64,000 nucleotides of DNA from Acanthosoma haemorrhoidale (GCA_930367205.1 OV884011.1:125383910-125447909); one strand, 5' to 3'; positions 33,975 to 46,849 are shown, counted from the stretch's first letter. The notes: generated by a model from the sequence alone, not told the origin. Numbers and translations are program-made.

Positions 33975-35160
33975 TCATACTATGATAGAAGTCTTATTGA
34001 ACTTGAATCCACTGCACATAGAAGTAGAAGCGCAAGCCTTGAACGTGGCTTACAGACTTGCGAAATCAGGAACAAGATCCAAAGTCATGACTCGCATGGG
34101 GCATGGGAACTTGTTCAGAAGAATTGATGAGGACGAGGTGCTGTCAATGCACTCTGACCTACAAGTTAAGAAACACACAGACGTTTTGTACTGTGCGGAA
34201 AACACAAAGACCAAACCACATAAACTGTGTAATGGGATTAATTGCTACACAGACGGCTCACTAACAGAAAACGGATCAGGGGCCGGCATATGGAGGAAAG
34301 ATAAACCAGAATCTGGGATTTCTATTCCTTTAGGTAGACACACCTCGGTCTTTCAGGCCGAAGTGATGGCGATCAATGTCTGTACCCAAACCTTAATTGG
34401 GGAGGGTGTAAGAAACAGACTGATCACAATTTTCACGGATAGCCAGGCAGCCATTGGCGCCCTGAGAAGCTATACGACCAGATCTTATTTGGTTGAGGAG
34501 TGTAAAAACAACTTAAACACACTCTCGCTAGCCAATAAGGTTAGAATCGACTGGGTGCCAGGACACACAGGCATCACAGGCAATGAGAAGGCAGATGGCC
34601 TTGCAAGGGTGGGCTCAGAACAGACACCTCTTGCACCTGAACCCATATGTGGTATCAGCCTCAGCTACGCTAAAAGGCGTATAAAATTAGCTTTAGAGGA
34701 CAAGGCAAGACTTTCTTGGAGAGAAACTAAGAAACAGGAACACTCGAAACTGTTTCTTAATGGACCCTGTAAGAGAAGAAGCTCAGCACTTCTATCAATG
34801 GACAGGTGGACACTCAAAAGTGTGACAGGACTCTATACAGGTCACTGTCGGTTAAATAAACACCTCTTTAATTTGGGGATAGTGGGATCACCAATCTGCA
34901 GATTCTGCAAGAAAGAGGGAGAAACGGCACGTCATATAATATGTGACTGTGATAACTTAGCTAGAAGGCGATACCTTCACTTTGGTAGTGATCGCATTGT
35001 AGACCCCAAACTATGTGAACTGATCGATCCATTCAGTATCCTCAGATTTGCAAAGGCCGTGGGCCTGTCACATATATAGGACAGGGACATGGACGGCGCA
35101 CAATAGGTCTCAGTGAGGCCGCGGTGCACAAATGCCGGAACAAATAATAATAATAATAAT
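33975..35160 (+). mobile_element. 5'-truncated non-LTR element with RNase H and (TAA)n tail
   Basis: Only the C-terminal part of an ORF2 remains: RNase H plus a zinc-finger tail, a GC-rich 3' UTR (35080-35142) and a tail of six AAT/TAA units at 35143-35160. RNase H after the RT and a TAA-repeat tail are typical of the I group and relatives. ATGATAG occurs both just at the left junction (33982-33988) and straddling the end of the tail (about 35156-35164), and could be the target-site duplication. Confidence 0.75.
33982..35079 (+). CDS. Intact RNase H domain ORF of a truncated non-LTR element
   Basis: The longest uninterrupted frame in the window, 365 residues. RNase H degrades the RNA strand of RNA-DNA hybrids during retrotransposition. 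All four catalytic acids are present: Asp91 (NCYTDGS), Glu127 (FQAEVMA), Asp153 (IFTDSQ) and Asp205 (GNEKAD), with the conserved WVPGHTGITGNEKAD loop. The C-terminal part has TGHCRLNKHLFNLG and a zinc-finger-like CRFCKKEGETARHIICDC (Cys306, Cys309, His318, Cys321/323), as in R1/I/LOA-like ORF2 ends. The RT is missing, so the frame is a 5'-truncated retroposon. Its ATG may come from flanking target DNA. No decay is visible, so the insertion is young or the frame is under constraint; a young insertion is likelier. Confidence 0.88.
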   Translation: MIEVLLNLNPLHIEVEAQALNVAYRLAKSGTRSKVMTRMGHGNLFRRIDEDEVLSMHSDLQVKKHTDVLYCAENTKTKPHKLCNGINCYTDGSLTENGSGAGIWRKDKPESGISIPLGRHTSVFQAEVMAINVCTQTLIGEGVRNRLITIFTDSQAAIGALRSYTTRSYLVEECKNNLNTLSLANKVRIDWVPGHTGITGNEKADGLARVGSEQTPLAPEPICGISLSYAKRRIKLALEDKARLSWRETKKQEHSKLFLNGPCKRRSSALLSMDRWTLKSVTGLYTGHCRLNKHLFNLGIVGSPICRFCKKEGETARHIICDCDNLARRRYLHFGSDRIVDPKLCELIDPFSILRFAKAVGLSHI

Positions 35161-37721
35161 GATAGGATTGCTTTATTGAGCTGTTCATTATAATATAATA
35201 TGTATGTCTTAGCATTAACATTTAGAATCGATTATTCTCACGTCACCCATTGTTTAATGAGAGCGATTGGCGTAATATCTCAGGGGCTATGGGGACTAAG
35301 TGCGTGAGTCTAAAAACTAATATTTTCAGGGGAACTTCGCCATTAAAATAAAAACCAGTGGCTTTGCGCTTTTCACAAAAATCATTTGACTAAACATTGT
35401 TTATTTTCACCATTCAAAAAATGTTCACGCTAATTATGAAATAAATATTTTCTCTGAAAGACTACTTTAAAAAACCTAGAGAACTAGAGTTTGATGGAAA
35501 ACTACGCTTCGGTAGTGATTTTAGTTTGGAATTTCAAAGGTAATAAATATTTGAAATTCTAAAAGAATTACATAAAATCGAATAAATCCCAAAAATAATG
35601 ATCCCAACCCCATACATAAAGGAGTTTAAAAACAGGGTAAACATCCCGGTATAATGCATTAAAGAGAAAGCAATGAAATAAATAACCACGCTTCGGTCAT
35701 ATAATTTTATAACACAATTAAACTTTGGGATTCCAGCAGTATTACATTAAATTTTGATAAATTTTGAAAATAAGTATATCAAACACATATTCGTATAACT
35801 TAAAATAAACCTAGTGTAATGTATTTGATAAAAACTTGACACATTTTTGTTTATATAGTGTATTGAGTAGATACATATGAAATGAAAAGAAGGATCGACA
35901 TTATACGACCCTACAACTCCAGCAGTAAAATGTCTTTTTTGTATTACTATGTAATATTAATTCAGCAGTTTGATTATACCATTAAAGAAGGGTCAACGAT
36001 GTTTACGGTTTGACTCACGATTTTGAAGAAAATGTAGAAAGCAGAAGAAAAAGTTAGTCTGTGTGCGTCTCAAAATTATTGCCAGTACTGTTCCAAGAGT
36101 TCTGGAATAGGATATCAAAATAATATTGAAATTAATATGTCACGTCCCATATTTCAATGTTTTTTTATCAATTTCTAAGTTTTCCATGATATGTCTGGTG
36201 TCATTGAAAAATTATTTGAGGAAATTGACGAGAATAATGGGTTTTCTGATGACAAGCAATAGCTGCTGACTTTACAAGTTGATATGAGTGATGTATTGTC
36301 CTTGTATTTATTCAGACCCCCCTCTGAAAGGGAAATTTTAGTTCCGTTCTGGCCCAAGCAGCACACGCTTCTCCACTTTTTTGAGAGATTCGTTGTCTGT
36401 ACAGGTCAGAGTCGAAATCTGTCCTAATGCGGTTTTGGTCTGGGCAAGTGCTTGTTATGGCCTAATGCAGATTGACCTAAACCACCCTAAGAAACCGTTG
36501 AAGCAGTCTCACTAGGAAGATTTGTTCCGAGTTTTGTCTATAATGAAACAGGTCGATTCACTAGTTCATCTCCTACTGTCAAGTCTTGTTGTCACAGTTA
36601 TAAGGAAAATGAAGAAGGACGCTTAGCCTTAACATATTTGACGTTCTAAAAAATATATATTATAATTTGACATACACACATATTATACAACTTTTTTTTT
36701 CTATAAACTTACCTAGAGAGGCCTATAAACACCGTCGGGATTCTAAGACGATGTTTAAATCAAAATCAGCCTACCAATTTCCGAGGTATTAATGCTGAAA
36801 AAAAGGTAAACTATTTGTAAGAGTAGGAAGCGATGACATAGTATGTTTTTACAAGGGTAATAAGAGGTTATTAAGAATGTCAGCGTGACATAAAAGTTTT
36901 GTGATCATCTATCAGTTAGCAGGCAAAAAACGTAATGGTTCTTTCTTTTTAAAATCGATATGAAAAAATAATGATGCTATTTATAATCGGCATTACTAAT
37001 TACTTTACGATCCTTCCTAAGATTTTCAAGCATTAAGTTGTACATAATTTTAACAATGAATATGTCAATATTGGCTTACTCCAGTCAAATTGTTGAATTT
37101 GGTTGATATTAGGGTTAAATGTAAAATATTTAATGTTTACTTTAGGAGTCTTTTTCACAAATAGATCAATATAAGTATAATTTAAATTTGTCATTATCAA
37201 ATAAAAGCAATCAGAACTATTTACACCAATTGTTTGAAAGGACAGATCAAATCAATCAAACATTCTTGCATTTCAAGACTTGGTTTTGGTACTGGTTGGA
37301 CCAATTTAAAATTGGTGAAAAATCGAATTTTCCAAATAACTGTCAATCCGTGGCTCCTTTCATGGGCATTTCCTTTTCCTGAGAGTGTTTTAATAACATT
37401 TCATAACTAAAGACTTTGTTTGGACACCACGTGCTACAATTTAAGGTTTTGTACTTACATCTTATTTTAATGCAACTACCTTAAGCTCTCAAGGTGCAAA
37501 GTGGACCTTAGGGCGGTCCGTAGCAACTTAGTTCATTCAGGTTACGATTTCTCTCTATGCGAATGTAAAATGTTGACCGTGATCATTTTTATTTGAGATG
37601 GATGAATAACGTTGTCTGTAACAATTGCATTTCATGATCTATGATACTAACTGCATATGACAAATTGAATAATCGGGTACAATGCCATAACGCTAAGGAA
37701 TTTAATTAGATGCCCTCCTAA
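35161..37721. other. AT-rich DNA; possible weak transposase scrap
   Basis: At about 36195-36420 a + frame reads EIDENNGFSDDKQ and then a stretch with PFWPKQHTLLHFFERFVV. This faintly recalls the C-terminal dimerisation region of hAT transposases, but it is too weak to call. The rest shows no pattern. Confidence 0.4.
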
Positions 37722-38260
37722 TCATTTCGGCTTATTTGGGCAATCTGGTTCCTTTAGAAAATCTTTGACAACCAACAGTAAACTGTGTGTAAAGCTAGGC
37801 AGATGTATAGTTTTCATACCAAAAGCATCTTTTAATATGTTCTTTGCGTTGTCTATGACTAAACGAACTATTTTGTCCAAAAAAATAGAATATTTATCAA
37901 ACATTGCCTATACAAACGCTTCGGCAATATTCGCGGCAGTATGTCTAACTGTAATTTTTCTAGTTTCTAATACTCTGGGTTTCGAATATCATCCTAAGAA
38001 AAAAATACTCGTGACCGTAAACTTGGATTGGATGTCAGAGCAACATACTTAGTCAACTTTAAATGCTTAATTATTTTTAGTTTCCTGCGCATAAACAAAT
38101 CTAGGAACAAGGAATCCCTTAGTGTCCTCCACGTCATTTCGCTACTTTGCAATAAATATCGTGGTTACGATTTTTTGAAAATCCTACAAAAAAGGTTGAA
38201 AGTCAGTGGTAATCAGTTTAATAAATTCACTCTCCAATTCAGTATTTCACGACTCATTTC
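37722..38260 (-). pseudogene. hAT transposase relic (ZBED type)
   Basis: On the minus strand, LITTDFQPF (about 38220) is the conserved start of the catalytic region in ZBED-like hAT proteins. It is followed by a decayed stretch and then, in one frame with stops, KFTVTSIFF (about 38025), RVLETRKITVRHTAANIAEAF (about 37975-37915), DKYSIFLDKIVRLVIDNAKN (about 37900-37845, with the VTDNAxN-type Asp of the catalytic core) and LPSFTHSLLLVVKDFL (about 37810-37760), matching the CFAHTLNL motif. hAT enzymes move DNA by cut and paste. Stops at about 37913 and 37995 and the lost C-terminus show a dead copy. The frame ends at 37722. Confidence 0.72.
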
Positions 38261-41200
38261 TGACATAAAAATCACAAACGTCTGATTTCTAAACTGCACT
38301 CATTTTCCCTCATATAAACATCACAGACCGCACACTGATTGTGTAGTTTGGATTCAACTGAAAAATTAGAGGAAAATGTAAGGGCGCAAAGGGATTTGAG
38401 GGTCGAGGATTCCATAAACTACAGCTCTATGAATTTTCAATTAGTTTAGTTGCCTATATCGTTCCTGGGTCCTTTATTTTATTGAATTTCCATCTGGAAA
38501 TTTTTTTTCGGAATAAAGAAGCTAGCCTTTTATCCCCCTGTGGTTCTTAGAATCATAATTCCCCACGGAAACCCTCAACATATGCATATTATGCTTACTA
38601 TCTTTATTTTCATTTATAACCGAATCTGTAATATCCCTGAACCTTAGTCTCACTTTATAATTGAAATTTATAACAAATATATTCCATCATTTTTTATTAT
38701 TTTGACCCGGTAGATTGCTAATAGGCAGCCCGTGTTGCGTCGGTTGTGATAAAATAATTGTGTGAAGTAATATGCAATGGTTGTGGACACACATGTACAC
38801 GTGCACATGCATGATCAAACAATGCTCGACTTCAGAAGTTGCCATGTATGTTATATTATCTATATAGATACTAGAGGCAAACAAGCAAACCTTCAACGTT
38901 GACAATAAATCGAACATGAGATTTTTTTTACTTTCTTTTCTTTGATGGTTCTGGATGGAGGATAAATACTTAAGAATGCTATTGCGAAATCTTCTCATTT
39001 TTCAACAAAAAATGAATAAATTAACAAAAAATAAATAAATAAACCACCGATGCTGCATACTACAATTATTATATGTACCTAAATCTATTAAATTAAAGAG
39101 TAACCTTTATCGGGCTTGGCAGAAGTTATTTTCTCGTAGATTGAGCTCTAACAAAAATAAATTTAAAATTTCCGAATCTGTCACAGTAATAATTATTATT
39201 TCTACGAGTTTGGGGAAATAGTAGCATTTTCAACTATTCGCATTGCCATGCTACCGAAATGCTAAAACACACACAAAAGAAAAATTGTATATTTTACATA
39301 ATGGACTAATATAAAAACTAACGTACTATCTCACTAAAATTCAAAGCATTATTAGGATATACGATACACGTAAATATCACAGTCAAAATCTTTTTTATAA
39401 ATATATATTTGCATTTTAGACTGTTCAAGTTAGATTATCCAAAATATTATTTTATTCAGCGTATTTCCTGTTCAGGCATCAACAGGACGACAATTTGGAA
39501 ACAAAATATATATAATTACACTTAAAACTAGATATATACAAATTTTATGGGTTTAAAAATAACACAATACAAAGAATAGATTTGAAAACATAATACATAA
39601 ATTTGGAATGCAATCAGATATAATTTATTAAATAAAAATATTTTTCATAATTTGCTTCAAATTTATGACATTTGTGAATAGAAAGTATTAAGGATTATTA
39701 AGATAGAAAGTATAAATTAACAATCGATTTTTTTAAGCTAACCTTATTATTTAATGTCACTAAAACAATTTTGGAGAGACCAGAGCTTGAAGATCCCAAA
39801 GTAAAAATGATTGATATGCAATTGTCTATTATAAGTTATTGAAGTTTTTTTCCATAAGTTTATTATACGAGTAGTGAAATTTGCGGATATTTATGTTATT
39901 GATTTTGTTTTTTATTTTAAATTTCTCGCGATTTATTCCTTGGGACCTTGTATTCGTTTCAGGAGGGTCTACGTTTGATGTAACTCATAGTACAAAAGGT
40001 ATTCGTCATTCATCAATTATTTTGGTTACTCTTTTGTTAATACTTTGCATATCTGGAAATTCCTTGCTTTATCTTTACCCCTCCTTTATTTTTAAAAAAA
40101 ATTTTTCACAAAGGTATTTTGAAAACAGGTTTGAATGTATATGTCTTCTTAATCCATAACTTAAATTTTAATTGTAACCTACTTAACTCTACACCTTCTA
40201 ATATGAAAAAAAACGAAACAAGGCTTGGCTTATTAATTAAACTTAGTGATTTTTTAACAAATATAAAATATTGAAAGAGTATCTATGACGCTCTCATTAT
40301 AAATCGACGATATAATCCCTCTAGATATTTATATTCATCAATCGATCAAATTAATTCCCCATGATATTTATTATTCTTTAAAATAACGCAACCGTGTGGA
40401 TTATTGATTTGATAAGAGAATTAGATAATATTTTTATTCGATAATTTCATATTTCATAAATTAATGATGACTAAAAAATCTATGGTTTCCCGCTTGAGCC
40501 CCCCTTCCTACTTCTAGCTCTACTAACGAACCCAACCAGCCGCTAATATCGATCCCATACAAAATTAGAAGTTCGTTGGAAAAAGGTGACACAAGTGAGG
40601 TTGCTACGGAATATTCAACGTTCATTGTTCAGGTCTCTCTCTGATAGTTAAGACAGGAAGATAAATTGTGACAGAATCAAGATAATGGCCACTTGCATAA
40701 ATGAGCAAGTAGTAGTCTTTTCGAATTTGCCAGTGAAATGTGCTCCGCTCCATTTCGTAAATTGTGAATAAATGCACTATTTATGTTCGTATTTTAATGA
40801 AATTTGATTGCGCAAGCTAGTCTATTACATAAAGGTCTGGTGAATAAATTCTTCACTGCAATTGTCGAGAAAAAAGAGAGAGATTATTAAATAATAAACC
40901 AATTTTATTACCCGTCAAAATAAGTTATATGCAATCTTGTTGAAGAAATAATTAGGCTAATTGATTATATATAATGAAATCCACAGGGAATATTTAATAA
41001 ATGAACTCATGCAATTATCTAACGTTTACAATATGTTTCATTCGAACTGATGCAGACTCTCGGGTAAGGTAGTCTTGAGAGACAGTAGACATAGACTTTA
41101 GGTGGAATTGCATGGTTGACGGGTAACGGACCTTTTACACTAACTTAGACGGTCCGAAAATGTGCCAAACTCAGGGTGAACTGTGACTTACCGAGAGAGA

Positions 41201-41636
41201 GAGAGAGACTGAGTCTAGTGTAGACTCACATTTTTTTTCATTATCTATGTTATTAATATTAGGATTAATTAATTGTTATTATTATTAGGAATGCGTAAAA
41301 AGCAAATTATGCTCTAGTGAATCGGTTAGAAGTGTTTCTTAGCAGGCCCTCTGGCTTGCTCCAATTCATTCTTTAACACTTTTAATTTGCTAGACGGAGT
41401 GAAGAGTAGTCCCTACTGTTGTCCTAAACCTAATCATTATTGGTTGGGGACGTGGTCCTCACACTAATGGCAGAGGTCTATATTAAATAACATTTAATTT
41501 AATAACTAGTGGTGGACACATCATGCTGCCCAGTCAGTTGGTTGGCGTATGTAGATGCTGTGAATTCCACACATTTGGGGAGGGAATCCTGCTTCCCATT
41601 AGGTTGACAGCAGTGGTTTACTGTGGGGGTTGGCAG
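38261..41636. other. AT-rich DNA, nothing recognised
   Basis: No coding pattern. A short (GA)n run lies at about 41193-41208. A less AT-rich patch at 41500-41636 precedes the hAT-like element and is unassigned. Confidence 0.5.
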
Positions 41637-42268
41637 TAGGGATGGACCAGACCGTTCCTGGTGGAACGGTACGAGGTACGGTTCAATCCTTTTTTCTCGT
41701 TTCTTGGTCTTCATTCTGGTCCTAATAGGTCCGTTTCAACAGTCTTTCGACTTGTTACGTTCTTCGAATGCCCTCGTTCTCTGGGCTTCGTCCTGATCCT
41801 GAAAGCTCCGATTCAATCGGCCCCTCTAACCTCGTCTTTATTTCACAAGTTCTTCATTTTCAAATATATAATAATAAATTCTTAAGTGATTATAGTTTAT
41901 TTAACTACATAAATTTTAAATATTACTTTATAGGTATAGCAAAAATACATGATATAATTAATTTGAACTTTGTTTTTTACATATTCAGTATTGTTGTTGA
42001 ATATTTTGTCATAAGTATGGGTGATTGCATTGGTTACGAAAAAAAGCCGGATTGGATTGGAACGGTTGTAAGTTGAATCTGGGAACGATTAAGAACGAGT
42101 TCTAGAGATAATGCTTAACATAGTAACATAATAGGTAACAGGAAATGGTAACGAATTGACCAGAATACATAGAACAATAGAGGAACGGAACAAAAGAAAT
42201 ACCCGTTCCTATCATGGAACGAAACGGTAGGAACGGTTCCCCCAAATCTATGGAATGGTCCATCACTA
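41637..42268. mobile_element. Non-autonomous hAT-like element
   Basis: Termini TAGGGATGGACC (41637-41648) and the complement of GGTCCATCACTA (42257-42268) form a 12-bp inverted repeat with one mismatch. The flanks GTTGGCAG (41629-41636) and GTTGACAA (42269-42276) agree at 6 of 8 positions, consistent with a decayed 8-bp target duplication, the hAT hallmark. Both subterminal regions are packed with CGTTCC/GGAACG words in opposite orientation, as in hAT transposase-binding sites. The AT-rich interior has no transposase coding. I call it a 632-bp MITE-like derivative. Confidence 0.7.
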
Positions 42269-42276
42269 GTTGACAA

Positions 42277-44214
42277 GAACCATTATCCTTATTGTCCAAG
42301 TCGTTACTATTCCACCTTTATTTATATTGAGCAATATTTGGCAATACCGAACAATACCGAAGTTGGCAATACTGTTGAATTTTTCCATACTTATGGACCA
42401 GTGATTTGCCTTCATAAAAACAATACAACTGTCTGTTTATTGCTCAGCTTACCGCTTTTGAATATTGTTTCTATGCTGGAATTCAATTTTAGTTCCGTAT
42501 TGTTAAATATCTCACTGTCTGATAGGTGGCTCAAATATTTACATCATTTACTTAAAAACGAAAGGATATCTATAGATCATAAGCCTGTATGAAGTAGGAC
42601 AGGATTAATACATTTCTGTGTATGGAGCACTGTATTTTAATCTGACATTTCATGGTTTACCGCGTTCTCATGCGTTCTTTCATTCCGCGTTGAACTGTCT
42701 GCAACCTGTTGCTACAGAAAAGTGAAAGCTCCTGAAGATTCGTTCGGCTAGAGCTGAAACCAAGAGAAGTAATAACATGTTGAATAATCGCATAAGTCAC
42801 ACCTAATCGTTACAATTTTACAAATTCGGGAACCATAACGCTGTAAAACCTTGATGTAATCAATATTAGCTGCACACTACACTTGGCACACAACTTTTTA
42901 AAGGCTGCATGAATCATATTAAACATACTTATCTTTCCAGGTAGGTTATTTATCTTTCTATTTTTAATATTGGTACGAAGATTTTGGCCAGAAGTAGGTG
43001 CTTCTGAAAAGTTTTTTGGTGCACAGCTGTTTTGTATTTCAGTGGTTTCTATTCTGTGTTGTTTTTCGGTTTTTAGTTTAATAATTATATGGGAAAATTT
43101 CATCTGCGACCATTCACGAGGCAGGAAGGGTCTAATCCAATCGCCTTTATTGTGGTGGCTCAAGAATTTCGAACTGGTCATGGCGAGGGAGAAATCAGCA
43201 ATTTACTATATTTTGGGAGAGTCTGATCAGGCTATTCTTTTAAAGAGTGACGGATGCATTGTCAGATTCACATCTGCCTTAATGTGTTTTAAAGAAATAT
43301 CTTCAACACCCCAGATTACGCTGTTGTCTGCCTTGATTATGATTATCAATAGTGAGTATAGGAAAAATTTTTAAACGTGGAAAAAATTATATTATTAAGT
43401 TCACAACTGATATAAAGAAATTGAGGGGATAAAAACTTCAACTCAAGTTTGATTTATCTCGCAGTTACGATTCTTGCTTCGCTGCGAAAAATTTGTTACA
43501 TGCCTCTAAATAAAACATGGATGGAATTCGCGCACATGATTTTATTTGTTTACAAAGACAAAGAATAAATTACATGCACAAAGCCAAAAATTATTAAATA
43601 ATTTTTTTTTCTACCAATTAATTAACTAACACGATCTTGTCTGGCGTACGTAGATAAGTCAAATATAGGTTTAAAAATAGGCTCATAATGACCGTAATAG
43701 ACATATATGGTAGTGAATACATTAGGGTTCGTGCCAGAAAACCTTGCAAACAGAAACATAAATTAAGTTAATACAAAATAAATAAGCAGATAAAAACATT
43801 ATTTACATTTTTTTTAAATATTGTACAGTAATTGTCGTAAATGTTTATAAACGAGCGTTGTAAAATAGTAGGAGAAATGTATAAAAAGTTATTTGATTAC
43901 AGAATGAAAATGATAGTAAAAAATAAATAACCTTGTTTACAAATTAAATGAACAAACTTACAAAATAAAAATTTTAAACCACCAAAATAAAAATTTTAAA
44001 CCACCAAATAAATTTTTCTTTAATACACACGTTCAAACTATGTAAATAATAAAGTATTTGCGAATCCAAAAAAATACTAGTGTTACAAGATCCGAGTGTG
44101 AGACTTGTTGAAACAGTGTATATTCAGTTTTCTCACGTGTGCAGCTTCTCAGTAACAGTTTTCCATAATTATCAATTTCCTAAATTAAATAATTGTCTAA
44201 TAAAATTGTGTTAA
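42277..44214. other. AT-rich DNA with a short tandem repeat
   Basis: Open frames on both strands overlap at 42810-43374 (123 codons minus, 134 codons plus); neither has a motif I know, so neither is called. A 22-bp unit (CAAAATAAAAATTTTAAACC...) occurs twice at about 43960-44004. Confidence 0.45.
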
Positions 44215-44410
44215 CAATGAATTTCCATATGCTGTTGTAATTTTGGCAAATGAAAGTCAGATAAACACTTCAGACCTTCTTAAATAACATTTTTAATTAT
44301 TATTTCTAGATCTTGAATCATTTCAAGTTTTTTGTAGTTTGACTGGCTTGCCCATACTGGGAAGGCATATGTCAGAATACAACGGATTACGATTTTGTGT
44401 AGGATTAGCT
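44215..44410 (-). pseudogene. Jockey-like ORF2 C-terminal relic
   Basis: Minus-strand reading gives ILTYAFPVWASQSNYKKLEM at about 44385-44325, the block after the RT thumb in Jockey-type ORF2 (usually ILTYAxPVW...N...LQ..QN), then LPKLQQHMEI after a stop. Too short to place in a family. Confidence 0.5.
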
Positions 44411-45549
44411 TATTTTTGGGTGAAATTATTGATTTTTAATAAAGTAAGGGAACATTTTGTAAAAGGGAACTTTAACATTGCTTATTTTATAATTCATGTT
44501 GTTTATTTTGGGTCTATTTTTTGTGAAAATTAGTACTACAGTTTTTTACCCAATAATTTCAATGTTCCATTTTTGAAAAAATTGTGTTTTCTTAACGTTT
44601 CTCTGAAACAATCTTACATAAGATCAATATATTGAAGAAATAATTTACAGGTCCTTGAAGTCACTCGTTTACTGCTTTAATTATTATTATGTAGTCATGG
44701 AAAATGAATTATTAATATAATGTAAATTAAATACTATTGTTAGCTGATAGGCTACTAAACTATACAGTTACTTTGGGACGGGAAATTCCTAGTTTTGACG
44801 AAATAGCCCGTGTATTTGCTCATTGTAGATTTCACACTTCCTTAAATATATACTCCACTAGCCCAATAGTGAAATACTGGTTCAGTGAGTTTCTGAGGCG
44901 ATGCCAAAACTATATTCAGCCGATAAATATTGGCAGCTAGCCTATTACCTTAGCATCGTCATAGACGGCATTGAACTTGGTTTTAATATGTAATAGTCCC
45001 AACAAATGGACATTCCTTGTCATGCCATGTCCTGGACATGAGGAAATGCCACATAGCCTTGAGAAAGAAAGGTTAGGAATGAATAGGGGGATCAACTAAA
45101 AAATAAAAGGAAGAGGTCGAGGAGATCTGTCTTTTACGGGATCCGAGCGAGAAAGATCGCTAAGTCGAGGGTGATGCACATGTGCCGGGCATGGGAGAAG
45201 GTTTAAGACACGTGGTGTAAGAAGCTTCCGTCTTATTTTCCTGAAGAATATTGAGGAACGTGTGTTGAAGAGGATCAAGGGGAAGATTACTGATACGGAT
45301 TAAAAATTGTATCTAGTCAAGCCAGTACAGGGACATTTGCGTGTTTCAAGGGAATAATTGTGAGTACCAGGATTAGATTTCCCAAAGATAGAAAAAGCTA
45401 TGACCACATCAATTCCCAGTGTATTTTTAGATATTAAGGACTTTTAATGTATAACAATAATAACAATTAGAATAAATTTATGAGTGTTTAGAATCTCTGA
45501 AATCCACCTGAGATTATTAAAAGAATAGTTAATTTAAATGTACTTCTAG
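44411..45549. other. Unassigned DNA
   Basis: Mostly AT-rich. At about 45090-45300 a GC-balanced patch reads on the + strand as KKLPSYFPEEY and similar words in one frame with stops; I cannot assign it. Confidence 0.4.
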
Positions 45550-45680
45550 TTAAAGGTAAATTCTCCACAAGTTTTTTTATTGTTGATTATTAAACCTGAT
45601 ATTAGTTTATTCGAGTGTGTAACAAGGACTTAACAAATTGTCAACCATATGTAGACACTATTAAGAACTTTATAAATTCG
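45550..45680. repeat. Dispersed repeat pair, unit 1
   Basis: AATTCTCCAC, then TTTATTGTTGATTATTAAAC and GACTTAACAAATTGTCAACC...GTAGACACTAT parallel the sequence at 46850-46975. Both units precede reverse transcriptase scraps, so they may be part of one decayed element family. Confidence 0.55.
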
Positions 45681-45785
45681 TTCGTGCAGCACAGCTTGTC
45701 ACGTGCTCATTTAATTTATATTAATTTTATAATCCACAATGTCAAAATAAGTTGAATTTATTTGTGTATTTCCATATCAAGTTAA

Positions 45786-46080
45786 ATTTATTATTATCAT
45801 CATCAAGAGAATGGAGCTTCTCTTGCAAAACTAACTATAGTAAATTTGAAAGAATCCAAATTTTAGGAATCATTAATAGCTACCCTCGCCACACAATAAA
45901 AAAACAACAACTCTATGCTTAGCGACTTACAACTCCCCAATGCCAGATTTCGTTCGTTCCCAAACTAAAACATATTTCAACAAAACAATAGCACCTGAAA
46001 ATCCACTAATACAGAAGATTGGTACCTTCAGCAAACATTCTCTTGTAAGTTACACTCATAAAAGAACTAAACATTGTTGC
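45786..46080 (+). pseudogene. Jockey-like ORF2 C-terminal relic
   Basis: Plus-strand frames show SKFERIQILGIINSYPRHTI (about 45843-45900), the conserved LQ..QN..LR.I...PR region, then TTPQ/LPNARFRSFPNLK in another frame, and finally YFNKTIAPENPLIQKIGTFS (about 45975-46035), the typical end of Jockey ORF2 (F....NPLI..L). Stops interrupt it. This relic is on the opposite strand to the fragment at 46303-46610. Confidence 0.62.
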
Positions 46081-46302
46081 TAAATTTAAATTGTATGTTG
46101 CATTTAGAGCGGAAGTTCCGTAATCCAAGTACGAAATAAGTCAAATATACTTTGTGCAACCCAAAAAAATAAACTTCTGATAAATGTAGTTAAAATAGTT
46201 TGATTACGATTACCTTAAATATTATTTTAATTTAATTTGCAAATAGTTTTATTATATCGTTGTGTGCAAATCAATACCTGGTAAGTCAAAATTTAACTAA
46301 CA

Positions 46303-46610
46303 CGGATACAGGGAGAGGAATAGAATTAAAAAAAAAAAGTGGACAAGACTTGCGGCAGAGGGTGAAAAAGTTAAATGGTAATGTGGGAACATTTTGCTTC
46401 ATTAACTTTAATCCGCCATTGGTTGCACCAATGCTCGATCTTATCAAGTAAATCGATCTTATACAAAACTGCAGTGTCATCTGCAAATGTGGCCAAGAAG
46501 GTATTGGGGTAGTGGGGACATCGGCGGTGTATAGGTTATAGAGGATGGGACCCAGGACATTGCTCTGTGGAACTCCTGCTTTTGTGGGATTGTAATTAGA
46601 ATGGATTTGT
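46303..46610 (-). pseudogene. Jockey-like family B fragment (second copy)
   Basis: The + strand here matches 53800-54110 almost word for word: GACTGCAGTGTCATCTGCAA, GGTGTATAGGTTATAGAGGA, CTGTGGAACTCCTGC. It therefore encodes on the minus strand the RT segment with the GVPQGS and FADD motifs, with an internal deletion of about 55 bp near 46440-46460. Left and right ends are abrupt. Confidence 0.82.
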
Positions 46611-46849
46611 AACTAAAGTGATCATGGTGGTGATAGAAGAATCATTCCCATCTTATTTCAAAATTCATCACGGGGTGGACAAAAGACGTGGGTATTGTTC
46701 CTAAATAGAGTGGTTTTCAAAACCATAGGCACTGATTTAAGACAGTTGAGGCAAACCTTTGTAAAGCGTACGAGTGTTTAGTTTGATCGATATGCAACCT
46801 TAGATTGTTATAAGTATAAATAATTTAAAGTTTGATTCATAAATAAATC

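Noticed and set aside
36175..36420. Possible hAT C-terminal dimerisation piece
   Set aside because: Only scattered aromatic residues agree; I could not align a run of conserved residues.
42810..43374. Overlapping ORFs of 123 (minus) and 134 (plus) codons
   Set aside because: Neither shows a recognisable family pattern; one is necessarily a shadow, and nothing favours either.
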